A stretch of 64,000 nucleotides of DNA from Hydrogenophaga sp. (lineage in GTDB: Bacteria > Pseudomonadota > Gammaproteobacteria > Burkholderiales > Burkholderiaceae_C), in the NCBI GenBank assembly GCA_016790705.1, contig JAEUOT010000030.1:1-64000 (forward strand), given 5' to 3'. Below the pieces are notes generated by a model that did not search any database, was not told the DNA's origin, and saw only the letters and a list, made by a program, of their open reading frames with translations. Both the position numbers and the translations under genes were made by a program. Below, one piece after another: positions 43,672-52,208 of the stretch (within the stretch, counting starts at the first letter, position 1; every line of letters starts with the position of its first letter).

Positions 43672-44353
43672 CCCCAACCTGGAATTGCTCTCTGGCATGG
43701 CCCACGCCATGGGGCCGCTGTGTGAGCAGGTGGTGTTTGTCGGCGGCTGCGCCACCGGCTTGCTGATTTCGCAGCCGTTGGTGGCTGACGCGCGCGCCAC
43801 CGAAGATGTCGATGCCATCGTTGAGGTGGCGTCTTTGGTCGCCTATCACGCGCTGGCCGATCAGTTGATGGCCCGTGGCTTCAAGCAGACCATGGCCGAC
43901 AACACGCCGCCGTTTCGCTGGTTCTGGAACCGGATGCAGCTGGATCTGGTGCCGCTGGATGAGAAGGTGCTGGGTTTTGCCAATCGGTGGTACCGGCCTG
44001 GCTATGCGGCGGCACAGGTCGCCACGCTGCCCACGGGTTTGACGCTCAGGCATCTGTCGGCCCCCTACTTTGTGGCCACCAAGCTGGAAGCCTTCAACGA
44101 CCGCGGAAATGGCGACATTCTGTTGAGCCACGACCTGGAAGACATCATCACCGTGGTGGACGGACGGGAGGAGTTGCTGGCGGAACTGGCCGCGGCGCCG
44201 GGTGAGTTGCGTCGCTTTATCGCCGATCAGTTTCAGGCGGTGTTGAATCACACCGACTTTTCCAACACGTTGCCGGGCATCGTCGCGCAGAGCACACGAG
44301 CCGGTCTGGTCCTGCAGCGGTTCACCGAAATCGCCAAACTCCAAACACAATGA
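43664..44353 (+). CDS. Nucleotidyltransferase, AbiEii-like
   Basis: A 229-residue member of the DNA polymerase beta-like nucleotidyltransferase superfamily. The active-site motif is VVFVGGCATGLL (Gly27-Gly28), followed by RATEDVDAI with Asp48 and Asp50, and a third Asp in MQLDLVPL. LEAFNDRGNGDILLSHDLEDI is seen in AbiEii-type proteins. It is somewhat shorter than typical AbiEii toxins (about 280-300). It overlaps the upstream regulator by eight bases and hsdM by ATGA, so all three are co-translated. Substrate, RNA or protein, is unknown. Confidence 0.75.
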   Translation: MADPNLELLSGMAHAMGPLCEQVVFVGGCATGLLISQPLVADARATEDVDAIVEVASLVAYHALADQLMARGFKQTMADNTPPFRWFWNRMQLDLVPLDEKVLGFANRWYRPGYAAAQVATLPTGLTLRHLSAPYFVATKLEAFNDRGNGDILLSHDLEDIITVVDGREELLAELAAAPGELRRFIADQFQAVLNHTDFSNTLPGIVAQSTRAGLVLQRFTEIAKLQTQ

Positions 44354-45843
44354 ACACCCACACCCTCGTCCAGAAACTCTGGAACTACTGCAACGTGCTG
44401 CGCGACGACGGCATGAGCTACGGCGACTATGTGGAACAGCTGACCTACCTGCTGTTCCTGAAGATGGCCGACGAGCGCAGCCAGCCGCCGTACAACCAGC
44501 CCAGCATCGTGCCGCCGGCCTATGGCTGGCAGGAACTGCTCAAGCGCGATGGCGACGGCCTGTTCGACCACTACCGCCACACGCTGGAGCGGCTGGGCAT
44601 GGAGCGGGGCACGCTGGGGCTGATCTTTGCGAAGGCACAGAACAAGTTCCAGGACCCGGCCAAGCTGCGCCGTGTGGTGGCAGACCTGATCGACACCGAG
44701 ACCTGGACGATTCTGGGCGCGGACGTGAAGGGTGACGCTTACGAGGGTCTGCTGGAGCGCAACGCGCAGGACACGAAGAGTGGGGCGGGTCAGTACTTCA
44801 CACCGCGCGCGCTGATCCAGGCCATGGTGGACTGCATCGCGCCGCAGCCGGGCGAGACGATATGCGACCCGGCCTGTGGCACGGGCGGCTTTCTGTTCAC
44901 GGCGCACAACCACATCACCGCGCACCACAAGAACCTCACACGCGACCAGCTCAAACACCTGAAGGAAAAGGCGTTCACCGGCTACGAGTTGGTGCAGGCC
45001 ACGGCGCGGGTGTGCGCCATGAACCTGATGCTGCACGGCATCGGGTCTGAGAAGTCGGTGCCGGTGGTGGTGGGCGATGCATTGGGCAGCGACCCCGGCG
45101 AGCGCTACGACGTGGTGCTGGCCAACCCGCCGTTTGGCAAGAAGAGCAGCACGGTGATCGTTGGCGAAGATGGCCGCACGAGCACCGAGAAGGACATCAT
45201 CGAGCGCGATGATTTCTGGGCCACCACCAGCAACAAGCAGCTCAACTTTGTGCAGCACATCAAGACGCTGCTGGCGACCCACGGCCGGGCGGCGGTGGTG
45301 CTGCCGGACAACGTGTTGTTCGAAGGTGGCGCAGGCGAGACCATCCGCCGCAAGCTGCTGCACGAATGCGACCTGCACACTTTGCTGCGTCTGCCCACGG
45401 GTCTGTTCTACGCGCAAGGCGTCAAGGCCAATGTTCTGTTCTTCGACAAAAAGCCGGCCAGCGAAACGCCGTGGACGAAACAGCTCTGGATCTACGACCT
45501 GCGGACGAACCAGCACTTCACGCTCAAGACGAATCCGCTCAAGCGCGAGCACCTGGACGAGTTTGTCGAGCTGTTCAAGGTGGGCAGCCGCCATTTGCGA
45601 CAGCCGACGTGGTCCGCCGAGAACCCGGATGGCCGCTGGCGGGTGTACGGCTACGACGAACTCGTGGCGCGCGACAAGGCCAGTCTGGACATTTTCTGGC
45701 TAAAGGACGATTCACTGGCCGACAGCGACAACCTGCCAGCGCCCGAGGTGATTGCGCAGGAGATCGTGGAAGACCTGCAGGCGGCGCTGGAGCAGTTCAA
45801 GCTGATCGCCACCGACCTGTCAGGGAGTGATGCGGATCAGTGA
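44350..45843 (+). CDS. hsdM: Type I DNA methyltransferase subunit HsdM
   Basis: N6-adenine methyltransferase subunit of 497 residues, which protects host DNA when joined to HsdS. The N-terminal helical domain (LWNYCNVLRDDGMSYGDYVEQLTYLLFLKMAD) is typical. The SAM-binding motif is DPACGTGGFLF, and the catalytic motif LANPPFGKKSS. It starts within the nucleotidyltransferase stop codon and so depends on the promoter at 42953 or a distant one. Its separation from hsdS is unusual, since type I methylase and specificity genes are normally adjacent. It converges with the next gene. Confidence 0.97.
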   Translation: MNTHTLVQKLWNYCNVLRDDGMSYGDYVEQLTYLLFLKMADERSQPPYNQPSIVPPAYGWQELLKRDGDGLFDHYRHTLERLGMERGTLGLIFAKAQNKFQDPAKLRRVVADLIDTETWTILGADVKGDAYEGLLERNAQDTKSGAGQYFTPRALIQAMVDCIAPQPGETICDPACGTGGFLFTAHNHITAHHKNLTRDQLKHLKEKAFTGYELVQATARVCAMNLMLHGIGSEKSVPVVVGDALGSDPGERYDVVLANPPFGKKSSTVIVGEDGRTSTEKDIIERDDFWATTSNKQLNFVQHIKTLLATHGRAAVVLPDNVLFEGGAGETIRRKLLHECDLHTLLRLPTGLFYAQGVKANVLFFDKKPASETPWTKQLWIYDLRTNQHFTLKTNPLKREHLDEFVELFKVGSRHLRQPTWSAENPDGRWRVYGYDELVARDKASLDIFWLKDDSLADSDNLPAPEVIAQEIVEDLQAALEQFKLIATDLSGSDADQ

Positions 45844-45870
45844 CGATCTGCATCAATCCGTTCAGCTCTC

Positions 45871-47223
45871 TCAACGCGCCTTCAGAAACTCCCCCACCTC
45901 CAGCAGGATCAGCTCGTTGTCGTCGGCCTGGTTGGGCTCGCGGCTGCTGGAGAACGGCAGGTTGTTGTCGTTGCCGACCACGATGTGGGTCGCGTCGACG
46001 ATGTCCACGTTCTCGATGGTGAAGAACGGAAAGCTCAGTTCCCCGTTCACCAGAGGCTTGCGCGAACGCTTGTCGGGGTCGGCGATGTGCAGCAGGTCGA
46101 TGTAGCCGATCTTGCGCAGCGGACCGTTCACATTGGCCTCGCTCAGCTCGACCTTGTAGACCCGCTTGAACTGGGGCAGGTCGTGGAAGCAGTCCTTGCG
46201 CTTTTCTCCGGCGGGGCAGGCCTTGTCGGGTGTGCCTTCGCCGTTGTCGCGCTCGATGATCAGACCTTCGGTGGCGCTGATCATGTTGAAGTCGCCGATA
46301 GCGTGGTGGTTGGCTTCGAGCAGGTACTTCCAGTGCCGGCCGGTCCATTGTTCGGTCTTGACGTCGAACTCCAGCACGCGCAGGAACTGCTTGCCGTCCA
46401 GCGTCTCGGGCGCCTTGGCGGCCTCGTCCCAGAGCGCGCCTTCGAGCAACGCGTAGAGCTTGCTGCCGTCGGGCGAGGAGGCCAGGCCTTCGTAGCCCTT
46501 GGAGCGGCGCGACTGGAACTTCAGCTCTCCGTTCGGGGCGCCGGGGGTGGTGAGCGAAGGATGGTCGGGCGACACGATGGTCTTGCCATCCACCTTCGTT
46601 TCATGGACGGCCCGTACCCGGCCCTTCATGTCGGCCTTGATAAGGTACGGACCAAACTCGTCGCCGATCCAGAAGTGTCCGCCAGCGATCTGGAAGCCTT
46701 CGGTGTCGAAATCGGAACCGGTCAGGTAGCGCTGCTTCGTGCCTTCGTGGACGATGCGGAACGGCACCTTCTTGTCGGGGTCGTGCAGGAACACGGTCTG
46801 CAGGCGCTTGAACTGGCCGCTCCTGAAGTCCACCGCGTAGCGGTTGAGGAACAGCGCGAAGTCGGGCGAGTTGGCCTTCGAGCCCGCGCCGTTGTCGGTC
46901 AGCAGCCAGAAGCTGCCGTCGGCCATGCGCTTGATGCCGGAGTGCCCCTGGATCGGCTGGCCCCGGAATGGCAGCGAGACGCCGGTGGGACGACCAGCCG
47001 ACAGGCCATCGACCGATCCGATGGCGTCGACGCGGCGGCCGGTGGTGAACTTGCCGCTGACCTGCAGATCGGCCGGCGCGTCCTTGGGTGCGGCGATGAA
47101 GCTCTTGGCGGGCATCACGGCGTGGCCGGACAGGGTGGCGGGGAAAGCGGTCTGTGCCTGGGCGGCAGAGGCGCCGAGCATCAGTGCGATGGCGGCGGCG
47201 AGGGAGAGGTGTTGGGAGCGCAT
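45871..47223 (-). CDS. Secreted esterase-like phytase family protein
   Basis: A 450-residue exported protein. A signal peptide ends at ASAAQAQ. The body is of the 'esterase-like activity of phytase' family, a beta-propeller: GRRVDAIGSVDGLSAG, GQPIQGHSGIKRMADGSFWLLTDNGAGSKANSPD, SDFDTEGFQIAGGHFWIGDEFGPYL and GYEGLASSPDG. The end PFSSSREPNQADDNELILLEV matches the family. The substrate is unknown. It is monocistronic and convergent with hsdM. Confidence 0.88.
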   Translation of the reverse strand: MRSQHLSLAAAIALMLGASAAQAQTAFPATLSGHAVMPAKSFIAAPKDAPADLQVSGKFTTGRRVDAIGSVDGLSAGRPTGVSLPFRGQPIQGHSGIKRMADGSFWLLTDNGAGSKANSPDFALFLNRYAVDFRSGQFKRLQTVFLHDPDKKVPFRIVHEGTKQRYLTGSDFDTEGFQIAGGHFWIGDEFGPYLIKADMKGRVRAVHETKVDGKTIVSPDHPSLTTPGAPNGELKFQSRRSKGYEGLASSPDGSKLYALLEGALWDEAAKAPETLDGKQFLRVLEFDVKTEQWTGRHWKYLLEANHHAIGDFNMISATEGLIIERDNGEGTPDKACPAGEKRKDCFHDLPQFKRVYKVELSEANVNGPLRKIGYIDLLHIADPDKRSRKPLVNGELSFPFFTIENVDIVDATHIVVGNDNNLPFSSSREPNQADDNELILLEVGEFLKAR

Positions 47224-47416
47224 GGCGGCGGAGGTGTGTTGGAACCGCCGGGAGCTTCGCCGGCACGGGTGACACCGCCGTGAACGCCGGGTGACAACAC
47301 AATGACCCGGCCCTGAAACAAATCGAAAAAAAGCGAGACCCCGCCGACACCCGAGCCGCAGGTCGTCCCGGCACCATGACGGTCATGTTCAACAGCTTCC
47401 TGAAAGGAGCTTCCTC

Positions 47417-47887
47417 ATGAAACCCTGGATCAAACGTTCCCTGATCGGCCTCGCGGTCGCCACCGTCGCCCTCGGCGGCCTCACCGCCTGTGGCGCCCGC
47501 GGCGACCATGCCCGCGGCTGGAGCGACGAGAAGATCGTCGAGATGCGCGGCAAGGCGGTCGAGAAGATCAGCAGCAAGCTCGACCTCAACGCCGAGCAGA
47601 AGGCCAAGCTGGGCGTGCTGGCCGACGAAATGATCGCCTCGCGCAAGGCCCTGCGTGGCGAGTCCGCCAACCCGCGCGCCGACATGGCGGCGCTGATCGC
47701 CGGCGACAAGTTCGACCGCGCCAAGGCCCAGCAGATGCTGGAGCAGAAGACCTCCGTGCTGCAAGGGCAGGGGCCCAAGGTGGTGACGGCCTTCGGCGAC
47801 TTCTATGACAGCCTCAACCCCGAGCAGCAGAAGCAGGTGCGCGAGAAGCTGGAGCGCCGTGGCCACGGGTGGTGGGGCCGTGGCTGA
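47417..47887 (+). CDS. Spy/CpxP-like periplasmic protein
   Basis: A 156-residue secreted protein with signal sequence MKPWIKRSLIGLAVATVALGG and a lipobox-like LTAC. The mature part is helical with two LTxxQ-like motifs: LDLNAEQKAKLGVLADE and LNPEQQKQVREKLE. Spy/CpxP proteins are chaperones or sensor inhibitors for envelope stress. It begins a four-gene unit ending in a response regulator and sensor kinase, matching CpxP-CpxRA logic. The gene ends in HGWWGRG and overlaps the next by eight bases. Confidence 0.85.
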   Translation: MKPWIKRSLIGLAVATVALGGLTACGARGDHARGWSDEKIVEMRGKAVEKISSKLDLNAEQKAKLGVLADEMIASRKALRGESANPRADMAALIAGDKFDRAKAQQMLEQKTSVLQGQGPKVVTAFGDFYDSLNPEQQKQVREKLERRGHGWWGRG

Positions 47888-48305
47888 CGCCATCCACGCG
47901 ATCGCCCGGCAGGTCCGCCCGCACACGGCGGTCCTGCTGGCCGGCGCGGACGACCCGCACGCCGAGCTGCTGACCCTGGTCTGGGGACCGCAGTTCGACC
48001 GCGAGTACGCGCTGGCCCTGTGGGCGAGCTTCTCGCAGCAGCAGCCGGTCGAGGCTGTGCCCCTGTTGCCCGAGTTGCTGGCGGTCGGAGACCGATTCGA
48101 TGCCCTGGAACGCAACGAGAAGGACCGTCTGCGCCGCCTGATCGTGCGCCACGGCGCGTTCGCGACCCGCGCAGAGGCGGAGCGCGGGGGCTCGCCCGAT
48201 CCGGCGCCGGGCCGCCCCAAGCCGGATCAGCCCCCTCGGGGGGCAGCGACCCGCGCAGCGGCGGAGCGTGGGGGCCATGACCGCCCTGTCAGAATGAACC
48301 GATGA
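47880..48305 (+). CDS. Small unknown protein with repeat-derived C-terminus
   Basis: A 141-residue protein starting at GTG 47880 inside the previous gene. The first 95 residues (VADAIHAIARQVRPHTAVLLAGADDP...ALWASFSQQQPVEAVPLLPELL) look like a genuine small cytosolic protein I do not recognise. The last 45 are encoded by an intergenic-type repeat and read ATRAEAERGG and ATRAAAERGG. Its TGA overlaps the response regulator ATG (ATGA). The position suggests an accessory role in the stress-sensing operon. Confidence 0.6.
   Translation: MADAIHAIARQVRPHTAVLLAGADDPHAELLTLVWGPQFDREYALALWASFSQQQPVEAVPLLPELLAVGDRFDALERNEKDRLRRLIVRHGAFATRAEAERGGSPDPAPGRPKPDQPPRGAATRAAAERGGHDRPVRMNR
48163..48276. repeat. 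Two 30-bp direct repeats, family C, within a coding end
   Basis: The units at 48163-48192 and 48247-48276 match at 28 of 30 positions and are 84 bases apart, keeping reading frame. Between them is a GC-rich stretch including CCCCCTCGGGGGG. Similar sequence is, from memory, a common intergenic repeat in Comamonadaceae. Confidence 0.75.
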
Positions 48306-49003
48306 ACCGCATCCTGCTGATCGACGACGACGAGAACCTCGGACCGCCGCTGGCCACCTACTTCCAGCGCTTCGAGCTGCAACTGGTCCACGCCACCCGG
48401 CCCAGCGCCGGGCTGGCCCAGCTGCGCAGCGGTGGCTTCGACGCCGCCATCCTCGACGTGATGCTGCCCGAGATGGACGGCTTCGAGCTGTGCCGCACCA
48501 TCCGCAAGGACAGCGACATTCCCATCGTCATGCTGACTGCGCGTGGCGAGGTGATGGACCGCATCGTGGGGCTGGAGATTGGCGCCGACGACTACCTGCC
48601 CAAACCCTTCGAGCCGCGCGAACTGGTGGCGCGGCTGCAGACCGTGCTGCGCCGGCTCAAACCCAATGGCAACGCGCATGCGACCGCGCTCGGCGCCGCG
48701 CCGACGCTGAAGTTCGAGGGCCTGACCATCGATACCGCCCGGCGCAGCGTATTGCGCCAGGGTGAGGCGGTCGAGCTGACCGGCACCGAGTACGAACTGC
48801 TGGCGATGCTGGCGCGCGAGCCGGGCCGGGTCTTCAGCCGCGACGACATCCTCAACCAGTTGCGTGGCCACGAGGTGGATCTCTACACGCGCGCGGTCGA
48901 CATCGTGGTCAGCCGTCTGCGCAAGAAGCTGGAGCCGCTGGACTGCATCAAGACGCTGCGCAACGCCGGTTATTCGCTGGCGCTGCGGCGGGAGTCCGAA
49001 TGA
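48302..49003 (+). CDS. OmpR-family response regulator
   Basis: Two-domain regulator of 233 residues. The receiver has IDDDENLG (acidic pocket), phosphoacceptor Asp in AAILDVMLPEMDG, and Lys in YLPKPFEPRELVARL. The C-terminal winged helix ends LYTRAVDIVVSRLRKKLE, typical of OmpR/CpxR. Its ATG overlaps the preceding stop, and its own stop overlaps the kinase start (ATGA). It probably controls the Spy-like gene upstream, as CpxR does with cpxP. Confidence 0.96.
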   Translation: MNRILLIDDDENLGPPLATYFQRFELQLVHATRPSAGLAQLRSGGFDAAILDVMLPEMDGFELCRTIRKDSDIPIVMLTARGEVMDRIVGLEIGADDYLPKPFEPRELVARLQTVLRRLKPNGNAHATALGAAPTLKFEGLTIDTARRSVLRQGEAVELTGTEYELLAMLAREPGRVFSRDDILNQLRGHEVDLYTRAVDIVVSRLRKKLEPLDCIKTLRNAGYSLALRRESE

Positions 49004-50370
49004 GGTCCGAGCGAAAGTCGGCCTGGCGGCGCGCCAAGCGCCGCGTCGCGCATTCGATCAAGCTGCGCATGGTGCTGGTGTTCCTGGTGCTGGCGGCGGC
49101 GCTGAGCTTCGTGTTCTTCACCGGCGCGCAGAAGGCGTTCACCATGGGCTGGCGCGACGCCGCGCGACCGATCCTGATGGACTACGTGGATCGTCTGACC
49201 CTGGAGGTGACGGGCGGCGGAGAACCTTCGGTCGAGCGCGCACGGGCCATCACAGAGCGCCTGCCGCTGACCGTGCGCATCAGCGGGCCGGTGGTCAACT
49301 GGGCCTCGCACCCCAACCAGGGGCCGCCCGACTGGGTCCGCGCGCGCAACGACGGAGCGCCAGCGGTGGGACAGGACTGGGGCAACGGCAGGGACTGGCC
49401 GCGCATCCTGCACCGCCAGACCGCCGATGGCCACACCATCGAGTTCGGCATCAACGGCGATGCCTTCGAACACCGGCCGCGCATGATCGGCTACCTCCTG
49501 GGGGCGTTGCTGCTCATCACGCTGATGGCCTGGCTGTATGTGCGGCATCTTCTCAAACCGCTGGATGCGATTGGTGAAGGCGCGCGCCGCTTCGGCGCTG
49601 GCGACTTCAGCCAGCCGATCCCCGAGCGCTGCGTGCACGGGCCGGATGAGCTGGGCGAGCTGGCGCTGACGATCAACACCATGGGCCACGACATCCACCA
49701 GATGCTCGAAGCCAAGCGCGCGCTGCTGCTGGCGATCAGCCACGAACTGCGCAGCCCGCTCACCCGGGCGCGGCTCAACGCCGAGCTGCTGCCCGAGGAC
49801 GAGGACGTGCAGCCGCAGCGCGATGCCCTGCTGCGTGACCTGCAGGAAATGGCGACGCTGATCACCGATCTGCTGGAGAGCGAACGGCTGGCCGGCCACC
49901 ACGCGGCGCTGATGCGCGAGCCCACCGACCTCGCGGCGTTGTCGCATGCGGTGGTGCAGGACCTTGGGGCACGGCATGCCGGTGCGAGCCGGATCGTGGT
50001 GGAAGCGCCGGCCGGTCTGCCGGTCGTGGCGGTCGACCCCGCGCGCGTGCGCCTGCTGATCCGCAACCTGCTGGACAACGCCCTGCGGCACGGTGGCGGT
50101 GCCGACTTGCCGCCAGTTGTGCGGCTGTCGGTCGAAGGCGGCGCGGCGCGCATCGAGGTGCGGGACCATGGCCCCGGCGTGCCCGACGAACAGTTGGCGC
50201 AACTCGCGCAGGCCTTCTACCGCCCGGACAGTGCGCGCACGCGCAGCGCGGGTGGCGTCGGGCTCGGGCTCTACCTGTGCCGTCTGGTGGCGCAGGCCCA
50301 CGGCGGCAGCTTCGAGGTGCGCAACGCCCAGCCCGGGCTGCAGGTCACGGTGACGCTGCCGCCGGTTTGA
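49000..50370 (+). CDS. Sensor histidine kinase, CpxA-like
   Basis: Membrane kinase of 456 residues. Two spans (about 24-45 and 161-183) enclose a periplasmic sensor domain. A HAMP segment follows, then the phospho-accepting ISHELRSPLTRARL, the N-box LIRNLLDNALRHG, G1 VRDHGPGVP and G2 GVGLGLYLC. The periplasmic part is WG/HR-rich and would be the site of contact with the Spy-like protein. It is the last gene of the operon. Confidence 0.95.
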   Translation: MRSERKSAWRRAKRRVAHSIKLRMVLVFLVLAAALSFVFFTGAQKAFTMGWRDAARPILMDYVDRLTLEVTGGGEPSVERARAITERLPLTVRISGPVVNWASHPNQGPPDWVRARNDGAPAVGQDWGNGRDWPRILHRQTADGHTIEFGINGDAFEHRPRMIGYLLGALLLITLMAWLYVRHLLKPLDAIGEGARRFGAGDFSQPIPERCVHGPDELGELALTINTMGHDIHQMLEAKRALLLAISHELRSPLTRARLNAELLPEDEDVQPQRDALLRDLQEMATLITDLLESERLAGHHAALMREPTDLAALSHAVVQDLGARHAGASRIVVEAPAGLPVVAVDPARVRLLIRNLLDNALRHGGGADLPPVVRLSVEGGAARIEVRDHGPGVPDEQLAQLAQAFYRPDSARTRSAGGVGLGLYLCRLVAQAHGGSFEVRNAQPGLQVTVTLPPV

Positions 50371-50414
50371 CGCCGGTCATCGACGCCCGGTGCGGTGCGT
50401 GCCATGCTGGCGGC

Positions 50415-52196
50415 ATGAGCACCCACGAACCCACGCCGCTGCCCGGTTTCGCCACCGCCCCGACCCGCTTCCTGTTCTTCACCGGCAAGGGCGGCGTCGG
50501 CAAGACCTCGCTGTCCACCGCCACTGCGATCGCCCTGGCCGACGCAGGGCGTCAGGTGCTGCTGGTCAGCACCGACGCGGCCTCCAACCTCGACGAGATG
50601 CTGGGCGTGCCCTTGTCCAACCGGCCCGTGGCGGTGCCGGGTGTGCCGGGGCTGCAGATGCTCAACATCGATCCCGACACCGCGGCCGAGGCCTACCGGC
50701 AACGCGTGTTGTCGCAACTGGAGGCCGGTGCCAGCGACGAGGAGCGCGCCACGGTGCGCGAGCAGCTCTCGGGCGCCTGCACCACCGAGATCGCCGCCTT
50801 CGACGAGTTCGCCGCGCTGCTGGCGGGCGAGGGCATGCCCGGCCACGTCGACCACGTCGTGTTCGACACCGCACCGACCGGCCACACCCTGCGCCTGCTG
50901 AGCCTACCCAAGGCCTGGAGCGGCTTCCTCGCCGGCAACGACCGCGGCGCCTCCTGCCTGGGTCCGCACTCGGGGCTGAAGATGCAGGAGGCGCGTTTCA
51001 ACGCCGCGCTGCGCGCGCTCAGCGACCCGGCGCTCACCACGGTGGTGCTGGTCACGCGACCCGACCCGCGGCCGCTGCAGGAGGCGGCGCGCACGGCCGT
51101 GGAGCTGCGGCAACTCGGGCTGGCCAACCAGCGGCTGGCGGTCAATGGCGTGTTCCGCGCCAGCGACCCGGGCGACCGCGTGGCGGTGTCCATCGAGGCC
51201 CTGGGCCGCGATGCGCTGGCCGCTTTGCCCGACGCCCTGGCGGATCTGCCGCGCGACGAGGTGCCGCTGCGGGCCTTCGACACGGTGGGGTTGCCGGCGC
51301 TGCGGGCCTTGCTGGGGCGCGGCACCGCCCCCGTGGCGCCGGTCGTCCCGGAGGACTGCGCGTTGCCCGCCGGCTCGCTGGCCGCGCTCACCGACGAACT
51401 CGCCGCGGCCGGCCACGGGCTGATCATGGTGATGGGCAAGGGCGGCGTGGGCAAGACCACGGTGGCTGCGGCGCTGGCCGTGGGCCTGGTGCAGCGCGGC
51501 CACAGCGTGCACCTCACCACCACCGACCCGGCGGCCCATGTGGCCGAGGCGTTGAACGGACAACTCGACGGCCTGAAGGTCGGGCGCATCGACCCCAAGG
51601 CCGTAACCCAGGCCTACATCGACAAGATCATGGCCACGCGGGGCAAGGCGCTGGACGAACAGGGCCGGGCCCTGCTGCTCGAAGATCTGCAGTCGCCCTG
51701 CACGGAAGAGGTGGCGGTGTTCCACGCCTTCAGCCGGGTGGTCAACGAGGCGCGCTCGTCCTTCGTCGTGCTCGACACCGCACCCACCGGCCACAGCCTG
51801 CTGCTGATGGACGCGACCGGCGCCTACCACCGCCAGATGACGCGGCAGTACGAGGGCATGGCGAATGCGAAGCACATCGTCACGCCGCTGATGCGCCTGC
51901 AAGACCCGGACACCACCAAGGTGGTGATCGTGACCCTGCCCGAGGTGACGCCGGTGAGCCAGGCCGCCGCGCTGCAGGATGACCTGCGCCGCGCCAGGAT
52001 CGAACCCTGGGCCTGGGTGCTCAACAAGAGCATCGCGGCGACCGGCACGACGGACCCGCTGCTGCAGGCGCGGCTGGCGGGGGAGCGGCGCCAGATGGCG
52101 CGGATCGCCGACGGACTGGCGACGCGCACCTGTGTGTTGCCGTGGCTGCCCCAGCCGCCGGTCGGGGTGGCGGCGCTCGCGGCGCTGGTGCGCTGA
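50415..52196 (+). CDS. arsA: ArsA-type ATPase (two-domain arsenite pump ATPase)
   Basis: A 593-residue tandem ATPase, close to the length of E. coli plasmid ArsA. Each half has its own P-loop, GKGGVGKTS (about 26) and GKGGVGKTT (about 344), and DTAPTGH signature. The three metal-binding Cys positions are kept: SGACTTE, GASCLGP and SPCTEEVAVF. It should energise ArsB-dependent arsenite efflux, but no arsB, arsC, arsD or arsR is in this window. It follows the sensor kinase by 44 bases and may be read from its promoter. Confidence 0.88.
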   Translation: MSTHEPTPLPGFATAPTRFLFFTGKGGVGKTSLSTATAIALADAGRQVLLVSTDAASNLDEMLGVPLSNRPVAVPGVPGLQMLNIDPDTAAEAYRQRVLSQLEAGASDEERATVREQLSGACTTEIAAFDEFAALLAGEGMPGHVDHVVFDTAPTGHTLRLLSLPKAWSGFLAGNDRGASCLGPHSGLKMQEARFNAALRALSDPALTTVVLVTRPDPRPLQEAARTAVELRQLGLANQRLAVNGVFRASDPGDRVAVSIEALGRDALAALPDALADLPRDEVPLRAFDTVGLPALRALLGRGTAPVAPVVPEDCALPAGSLAALTDELAAAGHGLIMVMGKGGVGKTTVAAALAVGLVQRGHSVHLTTTDPAAHVAEALNGQLDGLKVGRIDPKAVTQAYIDKIMATRGKALDEQGRALLLEDLQSPCTEEVAVFHAFSRVVNEARSSFVVLDTAPTGHSLLLMDATGAYHRQMTRQYEGMANAKHIVTPLMRLQDPDTTKVVIVTLPEVTPVSQAAALQDDLRRARIEPWAWVLNKSIAATGTTDPLLQARLAGERRQMARIADGLATRTCVLPWLPQPPVGVAALAALVR

Positions 52197-52208
52197 GGCG
52201 GCGCCGGT

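Noticed and set aside
34955-45843. Restriction island as a prophage or integrative element
   Set aside because: No integrase, transposase, phage structural gene, tRNA end or flanking direct repeat was found at either boundary.
50415-52196. ArsA as two genes joined by a sequencing frameshift
   Set aside because: A continuous frame with both halves and all metal-binding Cys positions is normal for plasmid-type ArsA of this length.
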